Translations under genes and position numbers: made by a program
Source: an uncultured Collinsella sp.
GTDB taxonomy: Bacteria > Actinomycetota > Coriobacteriia > Coriobacteriales > Coriobacteriaceae
DNA length: 5,834 bases
NCBI GenBank assembly: GCA_902495985.1
Contig: CABUZF010000086.1
Coordinates: 1 to 5,834, forward strand
Direction of reading: 5' to 3'
In this document: positions 1 to 5,834 of the stretch, in pieces
Numbering within the stretch: position 1 is the first letter of the stretch
How the letters are laid out: each line of letters begins with the position of its first letter
Notes under the pieces: model-generated
What the model was told of the DNA's origin: nothing
Databases searched by the model: none
What the model saw: only the letters and a program-made list of their open reading frames with translations

Positions 1-338
1 CAGCCCGAAACGGCAAAGAGCACGTAGACCTGCCACAGCTCACCGACAAAGCTCATGCCCGCGAGCACCGCCGAGGTAGCGATAACGGTGAGCGAGCCCA
101 ATACGCGGCCACTCACCTTATCGGCAACATGGCCGATAACAAGCGAACCCACGACGCTCACCACGGTGGAGATAGCGTTGGAAATGTTGTACTGCGCAAG
201 GGAAATGCCCAGGTCGCTGACAATGAGCGGCTGGAACAGGCTCATGCAGTTGACGAAAATCGTGTAGCACGTGGCCATGATCACGAAGCCGGAGGCCACC
301 ACGAGCCAGCCGGGGAAGAACTTACGCTGCTGGGGCAT
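1..338 (-). CDS. MFS transporter, N-terminal part (runs off the window)
   Basis: This is the first 112 codons of a major facilitator superfamily permease in the cytoplasmic membrane; the rest lies beyond position 1. After a short basic N-terminus (MPQQRKFF), residues 9-31 form a first hydrophobic helix, about 51-70 a second, and 80-98 and 101-112 further membrane segments. The loop GHVADKVSGR at residues 69-78 matches the MFS loop 2-3 motif A (G-x-x-x-D-x-x-G-R type), with Asp73, Gly77 and Arg78 in place. The start of the form PGWLVVASGF followed by a glycine-poor TM1 resembles oxalate/formate-antiporter-like MFS proteins, but the substrate cannot be read from this fragment. The ATG is chosen because AAGGAG lies 6 nt upstream, inside the end of the amidohydrolase gene, whose stop is only 3 nt away. 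It is therefore probably co-transcribed and translationally coupled with that gene. MFS membership is secure; the subfamily is a guess. Confidence 0.88.
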   Translation of the reverse strand, partial: MPQQRKFFPGWLVVASGFVIMATCYTIFVNCMSLFQPLIVSDLGISLAQYNISNAISTVVSVVGSLVIGHVADKVSGRVLGSLTVIATSAVLAGMSFVGELWQVYVLFAVSG

Positions 339-341
339 TGG

Positions 342-1643
342 TTACTCCTTGTGGTCGGCGATATAGCCCAAAGCGACGGCGGTATAAGCCGCGGCGCCGA
401 GAGGAAGCTCAGCATCGTTAAAACGTGCCTTGGGATGGTGCTGGGCAAAGTGTTCGTCCGTGTCGGTTACGGCCGCGCCCACGGTAAAGTACGCACTCGG
501 AATCTCGCTCGAGATAAGCGCAAAGTCCTCGCTCGCCATGGCATGGAACAGCGGCAAGAAAGCCGTCTTGGGCAGCACTGCGCCCACGTAGCCAAGCGAC
601 GCCTGAGTCATATCGCTGTCGAGCACAAGCGGCGGAACATCCGAAAGCGTCTCGATGGTCGCCGGCGTACGATATGTTGCGGCAACGCCGTTGACGACCT
701 CCGCGATGCGGGTCTTTAGGTGAGCCATGAGCTCAACATCAAAGCCGCGCAGCGTTCCCTCGAGCACACAGGTGTCGGGGATGACGTTGGCCGCCAAGCC
801 ACCGGCAAACTTGCCAACGGTAAGTGCGACTTCCTTGGCCGCCGGCACCTCACGGGAGATAAGCTCCTGGAGCGCCAGGTGCACATGGACGCCGGCCGTG
901 ATGGGATCGATGCAGATCTCGGGGCTCGAGCCATGGCCGCCCTTGCCCTGCAGCGTAATGCGAAAACCGTACACGCCCGAAAGCGCCGGACTGCCGTAGA
1001 GTACCAGGCCAAGCGGCGACTGGCTGTTGACATGCATAGCAAAGGCCGCCTGAGGGCGCGGGTTCTGCAGCAGGCCGTCGGCGATGGCAGCGCGTGCTCC
1101 CTCAAAGGTCTCCTCGCCCGGCTGGAACAGCAGTTTGACGGTGGCGCTGGCCTCCACAAGCTCGGCCTCGCGGGCCTTGAGCAGGCGCGCCGCACCAAGC
1201 AGCGCCGTCGCGTGCATATCGTGACCGCAAGCATGCATGCAACCATTGGTGGATGCAAAGGGCTCGCCGGATTCCTCGACAACGGGCAGGGCATCCATAT
1301 CGCCTCGGAGCATGACGACCGTTCCGGCCTGCTCGTCCTTGCACGTGCCATTGCCCTGAGCGGCCGCGGCCGCACCGGCACCGATCAGGCCAACGACGCA
1401 GGAACCGTCGACGAGCGTGGTATGGGGGATGTCCATCTCGTCCAGACGTGCCTGGATATAGGCAGACGTCTGCGGAAGATTGTTACCGAGCTCGGGCATC
1501 TGGTGTAGATCGTGTCGCCACGCAGCGAGCTCATCGGCAAATGCCTGAGCTTCTGCAACAAGACCGTCACCGATAGCGGTCTGCGCCGCTGCGGTGGCCT
1601 TGGGCGCTGATTGCGGTTGAAGATCGGACAAAGCTGGTGCCAT
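342..1643 (-). CDS. M20-family (M20D-like) metal-dependent amidohydrolase
   Basis: A 433-residue cytosolic hydrolase of the M20D type, the group containing hippurate hydrolase, IAA-amino acid hydrolases, AbgB-like and N-acyl-amino acid amidohydrolases. It should cleave an amide bond using two metal ions. Visible signatures in order: WRHDLHQMPEL at 42-52; RGDMDALP at 113-120; the metal motif HACGHDMH at 137-144 (Cys139, His141); QPGEE at 174-178 (Glu177 probable general base, Glu178 probable ligand); MHV at 203-205 (His204); the dimerisation-domain motif GKGGHGSSPE at 233-242; SEDF at 371-374; and HHPKARF at 402-408, where His402 is the likely last ligand. All expected catalytic residues are present, so it looks active. 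The ATG at 1643 is preferred because GGAGGG lies 5 nt upstream; an in-frame TTG at 1697 would add 18 poorly supported residues. Unusual points are a low-complexity N-terminus (about residues 1-28) and an Ala/Gly-rich insertion at about 88-107. It is first in a unit with the MFS gene. The substrate is not determinable. Confidence 0.95.
   Translation of the reverse strand: MAPALSDLQPQSAPKATAAAQTAIGDGLVAEAQAFADELAAWRHDLHQMPELGNNLPQTSAYIQARLDEMDIPHTTLVDGSCVVGLIGAGAAAAAQGNGTCKDEQAGTVVMLRGDMDALPVVEESGEPFASTNGCMHACGHDMHATALLGAARLLKAREAELVEASATVKLLFQPGEETFEGARAAIADGLLQNPRPQAAFAMHVNSQSPLGLVLYGSPALSGVYGFRITLQGKGGHGSSPEICIDPITAGVHVHLALQELISREVPAAKEVALTVGKFAGGLAANVIPDTCVLEGTLRGFDVELMAHLKTRIAEVVNGVAATYRTPATIETLSDVPPLVLDSDMTQASLGYVGAVLPKTAFLPLFHAMASEDFALISSEIPSAYFTVGAAVTDTDEHFAQHHPKARFNDAELPLGAAAYTAVALGYIADHKE
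345..350 (-). promoter_or_regulatory. Ribosome binding site of the MFS gene, inside the amidohydrolase 3' end
   Basis: AAGGAG sits 6 nt before the ATG at 338 and is formed by the last two sense codons of the amidohydrolase (Lys-Glu), immediately before its TAA stop. This fixes the MFS start and suggests translational coupling. Confidence 0.8.
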
Positions 1644-1648
1644 AGATG

Positions 1649-1654
1649 CCCTCC
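1649..1654 (-). promoter_or_regulatory. Ribosome binding site that decides the amidohydrolase start
   Basis: GGAGGG lies 5 nt upstream of the ATG at 1643. No comparable site precedes the alternative in-frame TTG at 1697, so the shorter protein is chosen. Confidence 0.8.
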
Positions 1655-1673
1655 AGTATCGTTTTTGCAGCAA

Positions 1674-1695
1674 GCACTTTGATAGCGTAAAGTGC
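1674..1695. promoter_or_regulatory. Operator-like inverted repeat upstream of the amidohydrolase-MFS unit
   Basis: Perfect 7-bp arms GCACTTT (1674-1680) and AAAGTGC (1689-1695) are separated by 8 bp, giving a 22-bp dyad 31 nt upstream of the amidohydrolase ATG. A further ACTTT at 1703-1707 repeats the half-site core. Read on the minus strand, a weak -10-like hexamer TATCAA (1679-1684) lies in the spacer, but no convincing -35 was found. The location between the upstream terminator and the start codon fits a repressor or activator site for this unit; the regulator is unknown and not in the window. Confidence 0.45.
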
Positions 1696-1721
1696 AAGGT
1701 ACTACTTTAAGGGCGAGGCAT

Positions 1722-1747
1722 AAAAAATGCCGCCCCGGGAGGGCGGC
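1722..1747 (-). terminator. Intrinsic terminator of the EamA transporter gene
   Basis: On the minus strand a perfect 7-bp GC-rich stem, GCCGCCC (1741-1747) with GGGCGGC (1729-1735), closes a 5-nt loop (1736-1740). It is followed after one A by six T residues (1727-1722). It starts 12 nt after the transporter's TAA stop and separates that gene from the amidohydrolase unit. The plus strand has no T-run after the stem, so it is directional. Confidence 0.9.
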
Positions 1748-1759
1748 GCAACAAGTTGT

Positions 1760-2743
1760 TTACAATTGCGGGCGCGGCTTTCGACGCAAAAAATCGAAGT
1801 GAGTCTCGCTCAAGATAATCGACAGGAAGATGAGCGCGAAGCCGGCGAGCAGGCGCGAGGTGAGCGCCTCCCCCATCAACAGCACCGAGAACAGCACACC
1901 CGAGGGCGACTCCATCGAAAGGAGCAGCGAGCCCGTCGAGGCCGGAACATGCGCCAGGCCGACGTTTTGGATGAGCAGAGCCGCGCATGTGCAGCCCACC
2001 GAGAGAAACGCCATCGCACTGATAAAGCTCGGCGTCCACACGGACAGAGGCGCTTGGGTCTCGAATAGCAGCGACGTTGCCAGGCTCAGCACGCCGTTGC
2101 CCACAAACATCCAAAACGTGATGACGTTGATGTCCATTTTGCGACCGTACTTGGCAGTCACCGCCATCTGGATGGCGAAAAAGGCCGCACCCGCCAGCGT
2201 AATGGCGTCACCAATGTTGAATTCAACGCTATCGAGTGCGACGAGGCCAATGCCCGCTAGGCACAGCAGCGCGGCACCCAAGTTGTAGCGCGTGAGCTTT
2301 TCGCCGCTCAGGAAATAGCTCGCGAACGGCACAAGGATGCAATACGTGCCCGTCAAAAAAGCATTCTTGCCCGCCGTAGTATGTGCCAGACCGACCGTCT
2401 GCAACGCATAGGCCGCCCACATGAGCACGCCCATACTCAGGCCAACGATCAGGTTGCGAGCGTTGAGGTGCGCGATGATGCGCTTGTGGAAGACGGCAAA
2501 CATGACCAACGCTGCGGGCAGAAAACGTACATAGAGCAGCGCGAACACCGGAATGGTGCCGAGTGCGTCCTTCATAGTGGTAAAGGAGTAGCCCCAGATG
2601 ACCGCCACCGAAAGGAGCAGAACCTTCCAGAACAGCGGAGAGCGTGCGCCGGCGCCGCGGAAGGTGCCGCCCGCGCCCAGGTCTTCACGGGCTACAGGGC
2701 TATCGGGCAAGTTTTCGATTTCGTTGGCAGCGTATTGGGCCAT
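1760..2743 (-). CDS. EamA-family (DMT superfamily) transporter
   Basis: A 327-residue inner-membrane protein with the two-repeat, ten-helix layout of the drug/metabolite transporter superfamily. The first EamA repeat spans about residues 39-170, starting with LLLSVAVIWGYSF at 42-54 and ending at SGEKLTRYNLGAALLCLAGIGLVAL (146-170). The second spans about 178-311 and ends with the typical ESPSGVLFSVLLMGEALTSRLLAG stretch (278-301), where Glu278 and Glu292 occupy family-typical places. The hydrophilic N-terminal tail (1-36) is longer than usual and low in complexity; the C-terminus is a short basic tail (FLRRKPRPQL). Members export or import small metabolites such as amino acids or drugs; the substrate here cannot be inferred. 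The ATG at 2743 is preferred over a GTG at 2758 because GAGGA lies 6 nt upstream. It appears monocistronic: a candidate promoter precedes it and terminators flank it on both sides. Confidence 0.93.
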   Translation of the reverse strand: MAQYAANEIENLPDSPVAREDLGAGGTFRGAGARSPLFWKVLLLSVAVIWGYSFTTMKDALGTIPVFALLYVRFLPAALVMFAVFHKRIIAHLNARNLIVGLSMGVLMWAAYALQTVGLAHTTAGKNAFLTGTYCILVPFASYFLSGEKLTRYNLGAALLCLAGIGLVALDSVEFNIGDAITLAGAAFFAIQMAVTAKYGRKMDINVITFWMFVGNGVLSLATSLLFETQAPLSVWTPSFISAMAFLSVGCTCAALLIQNVGLAHVPASTGSLLLSMESPSGVLFSVLLMGEALTSRLLAGFALIFLSIILSETHFDFLRRKPRPQL

Positions 2744-2749
2744 GGAACA

Positions 2750-2754
2750 TCCTC
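2750..2754 (-). promoter_or_regulatory. Ribosome binding site that decides the EamA start
   Basis: GAGGA with a 6-nt spacer to the ATG at 2743. It overlaps the codons that would follow the alternative GTG at 2758, which argues against that earlier start. Confidence 0.7.
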
Positions 2755-2778
2755 GCACTCAATCTGGGCGTGGTGTCC

Positions 2779-2798
2779 GCACGCATATGGCTGCGTGC
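2779..2798. promoter_or_regulatory. Operator-like inverted repeat overlapping the EamA promoter
   Basis: Perfect 7-bp arms GCACGCA (2779-2785) and TGCGTGC (2792-2798) flank a 6-bp spacer. The dyad covers the candidate -10 hexamer (2784-2789) and part of the -35/-10 spacer, the position expected for a repressor site. It has no following T-run, so it is unlikely to be a terminator. An RNA hairpin is not excluded if transcription starts upstream. Confidence 0.5.
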
Positions 2799-2812
2799 CG
2801 CCTCATGGTCAA
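2784..2812 (-). promoter_or_regulatory. Candidate sigma70-type promoter for the EamA gene
   Basis: On the minus strand TTGACC (2807-2812, five of six consensus bases) is followed after exactly 17 nt by CATATG (2784-2789, three of six). Transcription would start near 2777, giving a leader of roughly 33 nt to the ATG at 2743. The -35 overlaps the T-tract end of the upstream terminator, so the two units are packed back to back. The weak -10 keeps confidence moderate. Confidence 0.5.
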
Positions 2813-2848
2813 ATAAAAACGGAGCGCACCGGACCCCCGGCACGCCCC
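2811..2848 (-). terminator. Strong intrinsic terminator after the YhgE/Pip gene
   Basis: On the minus strand GGGGCGTGCCGG (2837-2848) pairs over all 12 positions with CCGGTGCGCTCC (2821-2832), including three G-U pairs, around a 4-nt loop (2833-2836). It is followed by G, five T, A and three T (2820-2811). The stem begins 96 nt after the YhgE/Pip stop. On the plus strand the three wobbles become A-C mismatches and no T-run follows, so it acts for minus-strand transcripts. Because it lies upstream of EamA, a leader attenuator is an alternative, but a promoter just downstream makes a simple terminator more likely. Confidence 0.88.
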
Positions 2849-2944
2849 GCTACTGTAACAACAACCAAGCAACCCGTGCAATTCACTACGCTAAAGCATC
2901 GGGTTGGAAGGCCTCGATGTTCCGACGGCGTTTACGTCGCTGCA
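2849..2944. other. Intergenic 3' trailer of the YhgE/Pip transcript
   Basis: This stretch between the YhgE/Pip stop codon and the terminator stem shows no credible gene. It contains two weak dyads: CGACG (2923-2927) with CGTCG (2935-2939), and CATCG (2897-2901) with CGATG (2915-2919). Neither has a T-run. It is most simply a structured 3' untranslated region. Confidence 0.5.
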
Positions 2945-5134
2945 TTAAATCAATTTGGTTGACTCCAGCTTTTCGATGATCCAGTCGTTGGCTTTGATAA
3001 CCGGGCGGCGGAAGACGACGCCCAGGGCCAGCGACGGAATCAGGTAGCTCGCCAAGATACCCAGCTCAATCCAGTACTCCATATGGTAGGCACCGGCCAT
3101 GGCGGCGTGCATGGCGTTGATGCCGTGGGTAAACGGCAGGAACGGATAGATCGCCTGGAACACGGGACCGGTCATCTCGATGGGGAACGTACCGCCCGAA
3201 CCGCCGACCTGCATGACCAGCAGCACGACGGCGAGGGCCTTGCCGATATCTCCAAACGAAACCGTGAGCGTGTAGACGATATTGGAGAACACGAGGCTCG
3301 CGACCCAGCCGGCAAGCACAAACTGCAGGGGGTTGTCGCACTGGATGCCAAAGAACAGAATGTCGCCCGCGCACACGAGCGTTGCCTGCAGCAAGGCCAG
3401 ACCGCCAAAGAACAGATAACGGCCCAGGTAGATCTCGTGCAGGCGCACGGGGATGAGTTCGTTGATGAGCTCATCGTCAACCGAGACCTTCATCATGGCC
3501 GCCAGAACAATCGAGCCCACCCACAGCGACAAAATCGTGTAGAACGGCGCCATGGCCGAGCCGTAGTTGCGGATCGGATAGACCGGCTTGCGATCGAGCG
3601 CAACGGGGCCGGAAAGCGACACGGCGAGGCCATCGGGGTCGTTGCCGATCATCGTCTTGATCGTGGCCAGATCGTCCGACATAAGGGCACCGTCGAGCTC
3701 GTCCTTGAACGCGCTAATCTTGTCCGATGCCTCACCCAGCTGATCGGAAGCCTTGTTGACGAGCCTTGCAGCCTTGGAGAGACCCTTCGCGAGCGAACCA
3801 GAGGCGTCGGTCAGACCGCTCACGGCGCTATCTAGGTCACCCGAGATACCGTTCAGGGAATCCAGAACGCCCGAAATGGTCTTCTTGAGCTCCTTGGCCT
3901 TAACCGAGAACGTAGAATCGTAGTCGGACTTGGCACCCGAGATACCCGCCTTGGCATCGGCGATGGCCTGGTCGACCTCGGCACGCGAGCTGTTGACCTC
4001 GGCCATGCTGTTCGTGAGCGACGTCGCGATGTTCGTCAGCTCATTGGCATTGTTGCGGTACTCCGCCGCGGTTTTGTCAAGCTCAGCAGCCGCGTCCTCA
4101 AGCCCTGCCTTGAGCTTATCGTTACTCACCTGGCCAGCAAGACTACGGAGCTCATTCGCCGTGGCATCAATCTCGTCGGCACGGTTCTTGAGTGACGCTG
4201 CGCCATCGTTGAGCTGACGCACCGTAAGATTGACATGCAGGTTTGCAGCGTCGAATGCCTTTGCGAGCTCGGTAGAAACGTTATCGAACGAACCTGCGCT
4301 CCCATCAATAGCGGCATCGATTGCATCGCTGGCGGACTTGAGCGCTTGCTCGGAATCGGCAATACCGCTCTCGGCATGCTGCATGAGCTGCTTCACCGAC
4401 TCCTCGGTCGATCCGGACTGTTTGAGCATGCCGCCCGCCGATGTCAGTGAATCGGACGTAGAACTCAAAATGCCCGCAAGCGACGTTGCACTGGCCTGAA
4501 CGTCCTGCAGGTCCTGGACCGAATCGCCCAGCGTCGAGGACAGATTGGCGATAAAGTTGCTCACCTGGTCGGTGCTCATATAGTCGAGCAGGCTGGACAC
4601 GGTCTTAAGGCCGATGGTCGTGATGGTCTTGGTAAAGGTCTCGTTGACCTGACTCTGGACGGCGCTCGAACCCTTTTCAGTCACGATCTGCGCGATGGCG
4701 TTGGCCTTCTGATTCTCATAGAACTCGATATCGGCGTGCTTCACCTCGGTCGAGAAAAGCGTCATCATGTCGGCGCTAAACGTTTTAGGGATAACGACGG
4801 CAGCGTAGTACGCGCCCGACTTAACGCCCTCAATCGCCTTATCGCGGTCGTTGAGGACGACCCAGTCGAAGTTCTCGTTGCCGCGCAGGGTGGAGGTTAC
4901 GTTTTCGCCCACGTTGACCTCGACGGGAATCAGATCGCTCTCGTAGCCCTCGTCGGTGTTGACCACGGCGATCTTGAGATTGCCGGTGTTGCCATACGGA
5001 TCCCAGCTTCCGGCGATGTTAAACCACGCGTACAGGCACGGCACGATAATGAGACCCATCACGACAATCAAGCCAATCACGGAGCGAGACACGTTTTGGA
5101 CATCGCGCTTAAACAGGTGCAGGATGTTTTTCAT
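2945..5134 (-). CDS. YhgE/Pip domain-containing membrane protein (ABC-2-type membrane fold)
   Basis: A 729-residue envelope protein of the YhgE/Pip family, which includes lactococcal phage infection protein and is distantly related to EsaA/YueB of type VII secretion. A short cytosolic N-terminus precedes TM1 (about 18-40), followed directly by the family-typical stretch WDPYGNTGNLKIAVVNTDEG (44-63). Residues about 41-528 form a large, cysteine-free, Ala/Ser/Asp-rich region with long helical, coiled-coil-like runs (about 200-480), presumably outside the membrane. The C-terminal block (529-709) has about five or six hydrophobic segments (529-548, 572-596, 604-625, 628-646, 690-709), with the conserved GGSGGTFPIEM (644-654) and PFLPFTHGINAMH (664-676) of the ABC-2/YhgE C-terminal domain. 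No ATPase domain is present. The ATG abuts the upstream gene's TAA and has an AAAGGAGGTGA Shine-Dalgarno 7 nt before it. The family's molecular role is not settled; transport or surface assembly is inference. Confidence 0.92.
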   Translation of the reverse strand: MKNILHLFKRDVQNVSRSVIGLIVVMGLIIVPCLYAWFNIAGSWDPYGNTGNLKIAVVNTDEGYESDLIPVEVNVGENVTSTLRGNENFDWVVLNDRDKAIEGVKSGAYYAAVVIPKTFSADMMTLFSTEVKHADIEFYENQKANAIAQIVTEKGSSAVQSQVNETFTKTITTIGLKTVSSLLDYMSTDQVSNFIANLSSTLGDSVQDLQDVQASATSLAGILSSTSDSLTSAGGMLKQSGSTEESVKQLMQHAESGIADSEQALKSASDAIDAAIDGSAGSFDNVSTELAKAFDAANLHVNLTVRQLNDGAASLKNRADEIDATANELRSLAGQVSNDKLKAGLEDAAAELDKTAAEYRNNANELTNIATSLTNSMAEVNSSRAEVDQAIADAKAGISGAKSDYDSTFSVKAKELKKTISGVLDSLNGISGDLDSAVSGLTDASGSLAKGLSKAARLVNKASDQLGEASDKISAFKDELDGALMSDDLATIKTMIGNDPDGLAVSLSGPVALDRKPVYPIRNYGSAMAPFYTILSLWVGSIVLAAMMKVSVDDELINELIPVRLHEIYLGRYLFFGGLALLQATLVCAGDILFFGIQCDNPLQFVLAGWVASLVFSNIVYTLTVSFGDIGKALAVVLLVMQVGGSGGTFPIEMTGPVFQAIYPFLPFTHGINAMHAAMAGAYHMEYWIELGILASYLIPSLALGVVFRRPVIKANDWIIEKLESTKLI

Positions 5135-5834
5135 TTATGCCTCACCTCCTTTGGAGTGCTTGCCAAGCGGGGTGGTGTCCCCGTCGTTTCCGTTTACGTT
5201 GTCAACGCCGTCGGCATCATGAGCTTTACGATGCGCACCGGTATGCGGCAGACGGCTCGTGGGCTGTTCGCTGTCCTTGGTGCCCCGCTCGCTGGCGTTG
5301 AGACCAAACATGCGACGGGCAGCAGGAATGGCGGCCGTGTGCTCGCGCATCTCGCGACGCAGGTCCTCATCCGAAAGCGCCGAGATACGCATCTGGGTAT
5401 TGAGGCTCGCACGGATGTACTCGATGTTGATGAGCCAGCCACAGATGGCGATGACCGAAATGATCCAGATAACAAGCAGGATGATCTTGCCGTTATTGTC
5501 GATATCGAGCACCGTCGAAAGTACAAAGAGCAGGACCTGGACGCCTACCACGGCGGCAAAACCGCCCTTGATGTAGTACGGGTAGCGATGCTCAAACGCC
5601 ACGGCATGATCGAGCAGCTCGCGACGGTACGAATCCGAATCGAGCATGACGCGCATGGCCGTGCGCAGCGAATAGCGCTGGCGCGGCAGGTCGTTGGACT
5701 CGCAGATCATGAGGCCCGTCGTGGAAAGCTGCTTATCAAAGAGCAGATTGAGGTTGAGCAGCAACGGGCGCAGCTGCAGACCGATAAAGAGCGCCACGAT
5801 CAGGAACACGCCCAGGATGCACAGGTTGAACAGG
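5135..5834 (-). CDS. Unrecognised multi-pass membrane protein, C-terminal 232 residues (5' end outside window)
   Basis: I do not recognise this family. The frame stays open to the window edge, so the gene is 5'-truncated by the window. The GTG at 5809 is not accepted as the start: it has no Shine-Dalgarno, and the hydrophobic reading continues upstream as LFNLCILG. In the visible part there are three hydrophobic segments, at residues about 1-20, 90-110 and 115-137, counted from the edge. Between the first and second lies a charged, probably cytosolic region (about 30-88, with RQRYSLRTAMRVMLDSDSYR). After the third comes a hydrophilic tail of about 95 residues, the last 50 rich in Gly, Asp, Asn, Thr and His and likely disordered. 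The tail's final codons double as the Shine-Dalgarno for the YhgE/Pip gene, and the stop touches that gene's start, so the two proteins are probably made together. A functional partnership is inferred only from this coupling. Confidence 0.8.
   Translation of the reverse strand, partial: LFNLCILGVFLIVALFIGLQLRPLLLNLNLLFDKQLSTTGLMICESNDLPRQRYSLRTAMRVMLDSDSYRRELLDHAVAFEHRYPYYIKGGFAAVVGVQVLLFVLSTVLDIDNNGKIILLVIWIISVIAICGWLINIEYIRASLNTQMRISALSDEDLRREMREHTAAIPAARRMFGLNASERGTKDSEQPTSRLPHTGAHRKAHDADGVDNVNGNDGDTTPLGKHSKGGEA
5142..5152 (-). promoter_or_regulatory. Near-perfect Shine-Dalgarno of the YhgE/Pip gene, inside the upstream gene
   Basis: AAAGGAGGTGA is an 11-nt match to the complement of the usual 16S rRNA 3' tail, 7 nt before the ATG at 5134. 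It is embedded in the codons for the last Lys-Gly-Gly-Glu of the upstream protein. Strong, independent initiation on the YhgE/Pip gene is expected besides coupling. Confidence 0.85.

Noticed and set aside
1360..1373. GCGGCCGCGGCCGC palindrome as a regulatory or recombination site
   Set aside because: It lies inside coding sequence and is explained by consecutive alanine codons; only its slippage potential is worth noting.
720..1508. Long plus-strand open frame opposite the amidohydrolase, and a second one at 129-719
   Set aside because: They mirror the codon pattern of a gene with intact catalytic motifs on the other strand, have low-complexity Arg/His-rich translations without family features, and no ribosome binding site was identified for them.
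1656..1661. GATACT as a -10 element of the amidohydrolase gene
   Set aside because: It ends 12 nt before the ATG, so the transcript would begin within or after the Shine-Dalgarno.
1644..1697. N-terminal extension of the amidohydrolase from TTG at 1697
   Set aside because: There is no Shine-Dalgarno before the TTG, the extension overlaps the dyad, and the ATG at 1643 has a strong GGAGGG.
2851..2884. Promoter-like TTGCAC, 18-nt spacer, TACAGT on the minus strand upstream of the terminator
   Set aside because: Transcription would start essentially inside the terminator stem, making a functional promoter or attenuator there improbable. The -35 is poor.
2381..2962. Plus-strand open frame crossing the EamA gene start, its promoter region and the terminator
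   Set aside because: It covers regulatory elements of the minus strand and the translation has no recognisable features.
3083..3835. Plus-strand open frame opposite the YhgE/Pip C-terminal part
   Set aside because: The translation is rich in His, Arg, Gln and Asp, as expected for an antisense shadow in GC-rich DNA. The minus strand encodes a clear conserved domain here.
5809..5834. GTG at 5809 as a true start of the unknown membrane protein
   Set aside because: The frame remains open to the edge with hydrophobic residues upstream, and no ribosome binding site precedes the GTG.

Overview
The window looks like a stretch of chromosome from a moderately high-GC bacterium with compact gene spacing and strong GGAGG-type ribosome binding sites. 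Protein style and base composition suggest an actinobacterial gut lineage of the Coriobacteriia, possibly Collinsella-like. This is an inference from composition and protein families, not a proven assignment. No RNA genes, mobile elements or CRISPR arrays are visible.

All five genes lie on the minus strand, so transcription runs from high to low coordinates. They fall into three apparent transcription units. (1) 5834 to 2945: the 3' part of an unrecognised membrane protein gene (cut by the window edge), abutting TAA|ATG with a 729-residue YhgE/Pip-type membrane protein. The unit ends in a strong intrinsic terminator at 2811-2848. (2) 2743 to 1760: a single gene for an EamA/DMT-family transporter, with its own candidate promoter and an inverted repeat over the -10 region, ending in an intrinsic terminator at 1722-1747. 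(3) 1643 to beyond position 1: an M20-family (M20D-like) metal-dependent amidohydrolase followed 3 nt later by the start of an MFS transporter gene that runs off the window. A 22-bp inverted repeat lies just upstream of this unit.

Functionally, unit 3 pairs a cytosolic hydrolase for N-acyl or peptide-like substrates with a permease, a logical uptake-and-hydrolyse or hydrolyse-and-export module. Unit 1 pairs two membrane proteins whose genes are tightly coupled, so they may work together in the envelope. The EamA gene stands alone. The most interesting unexplained elements are the two operator-like dyads, the unknown partner of the YhgE/Pip protein, and the strand-specific wobble pairing of the larger terminator.
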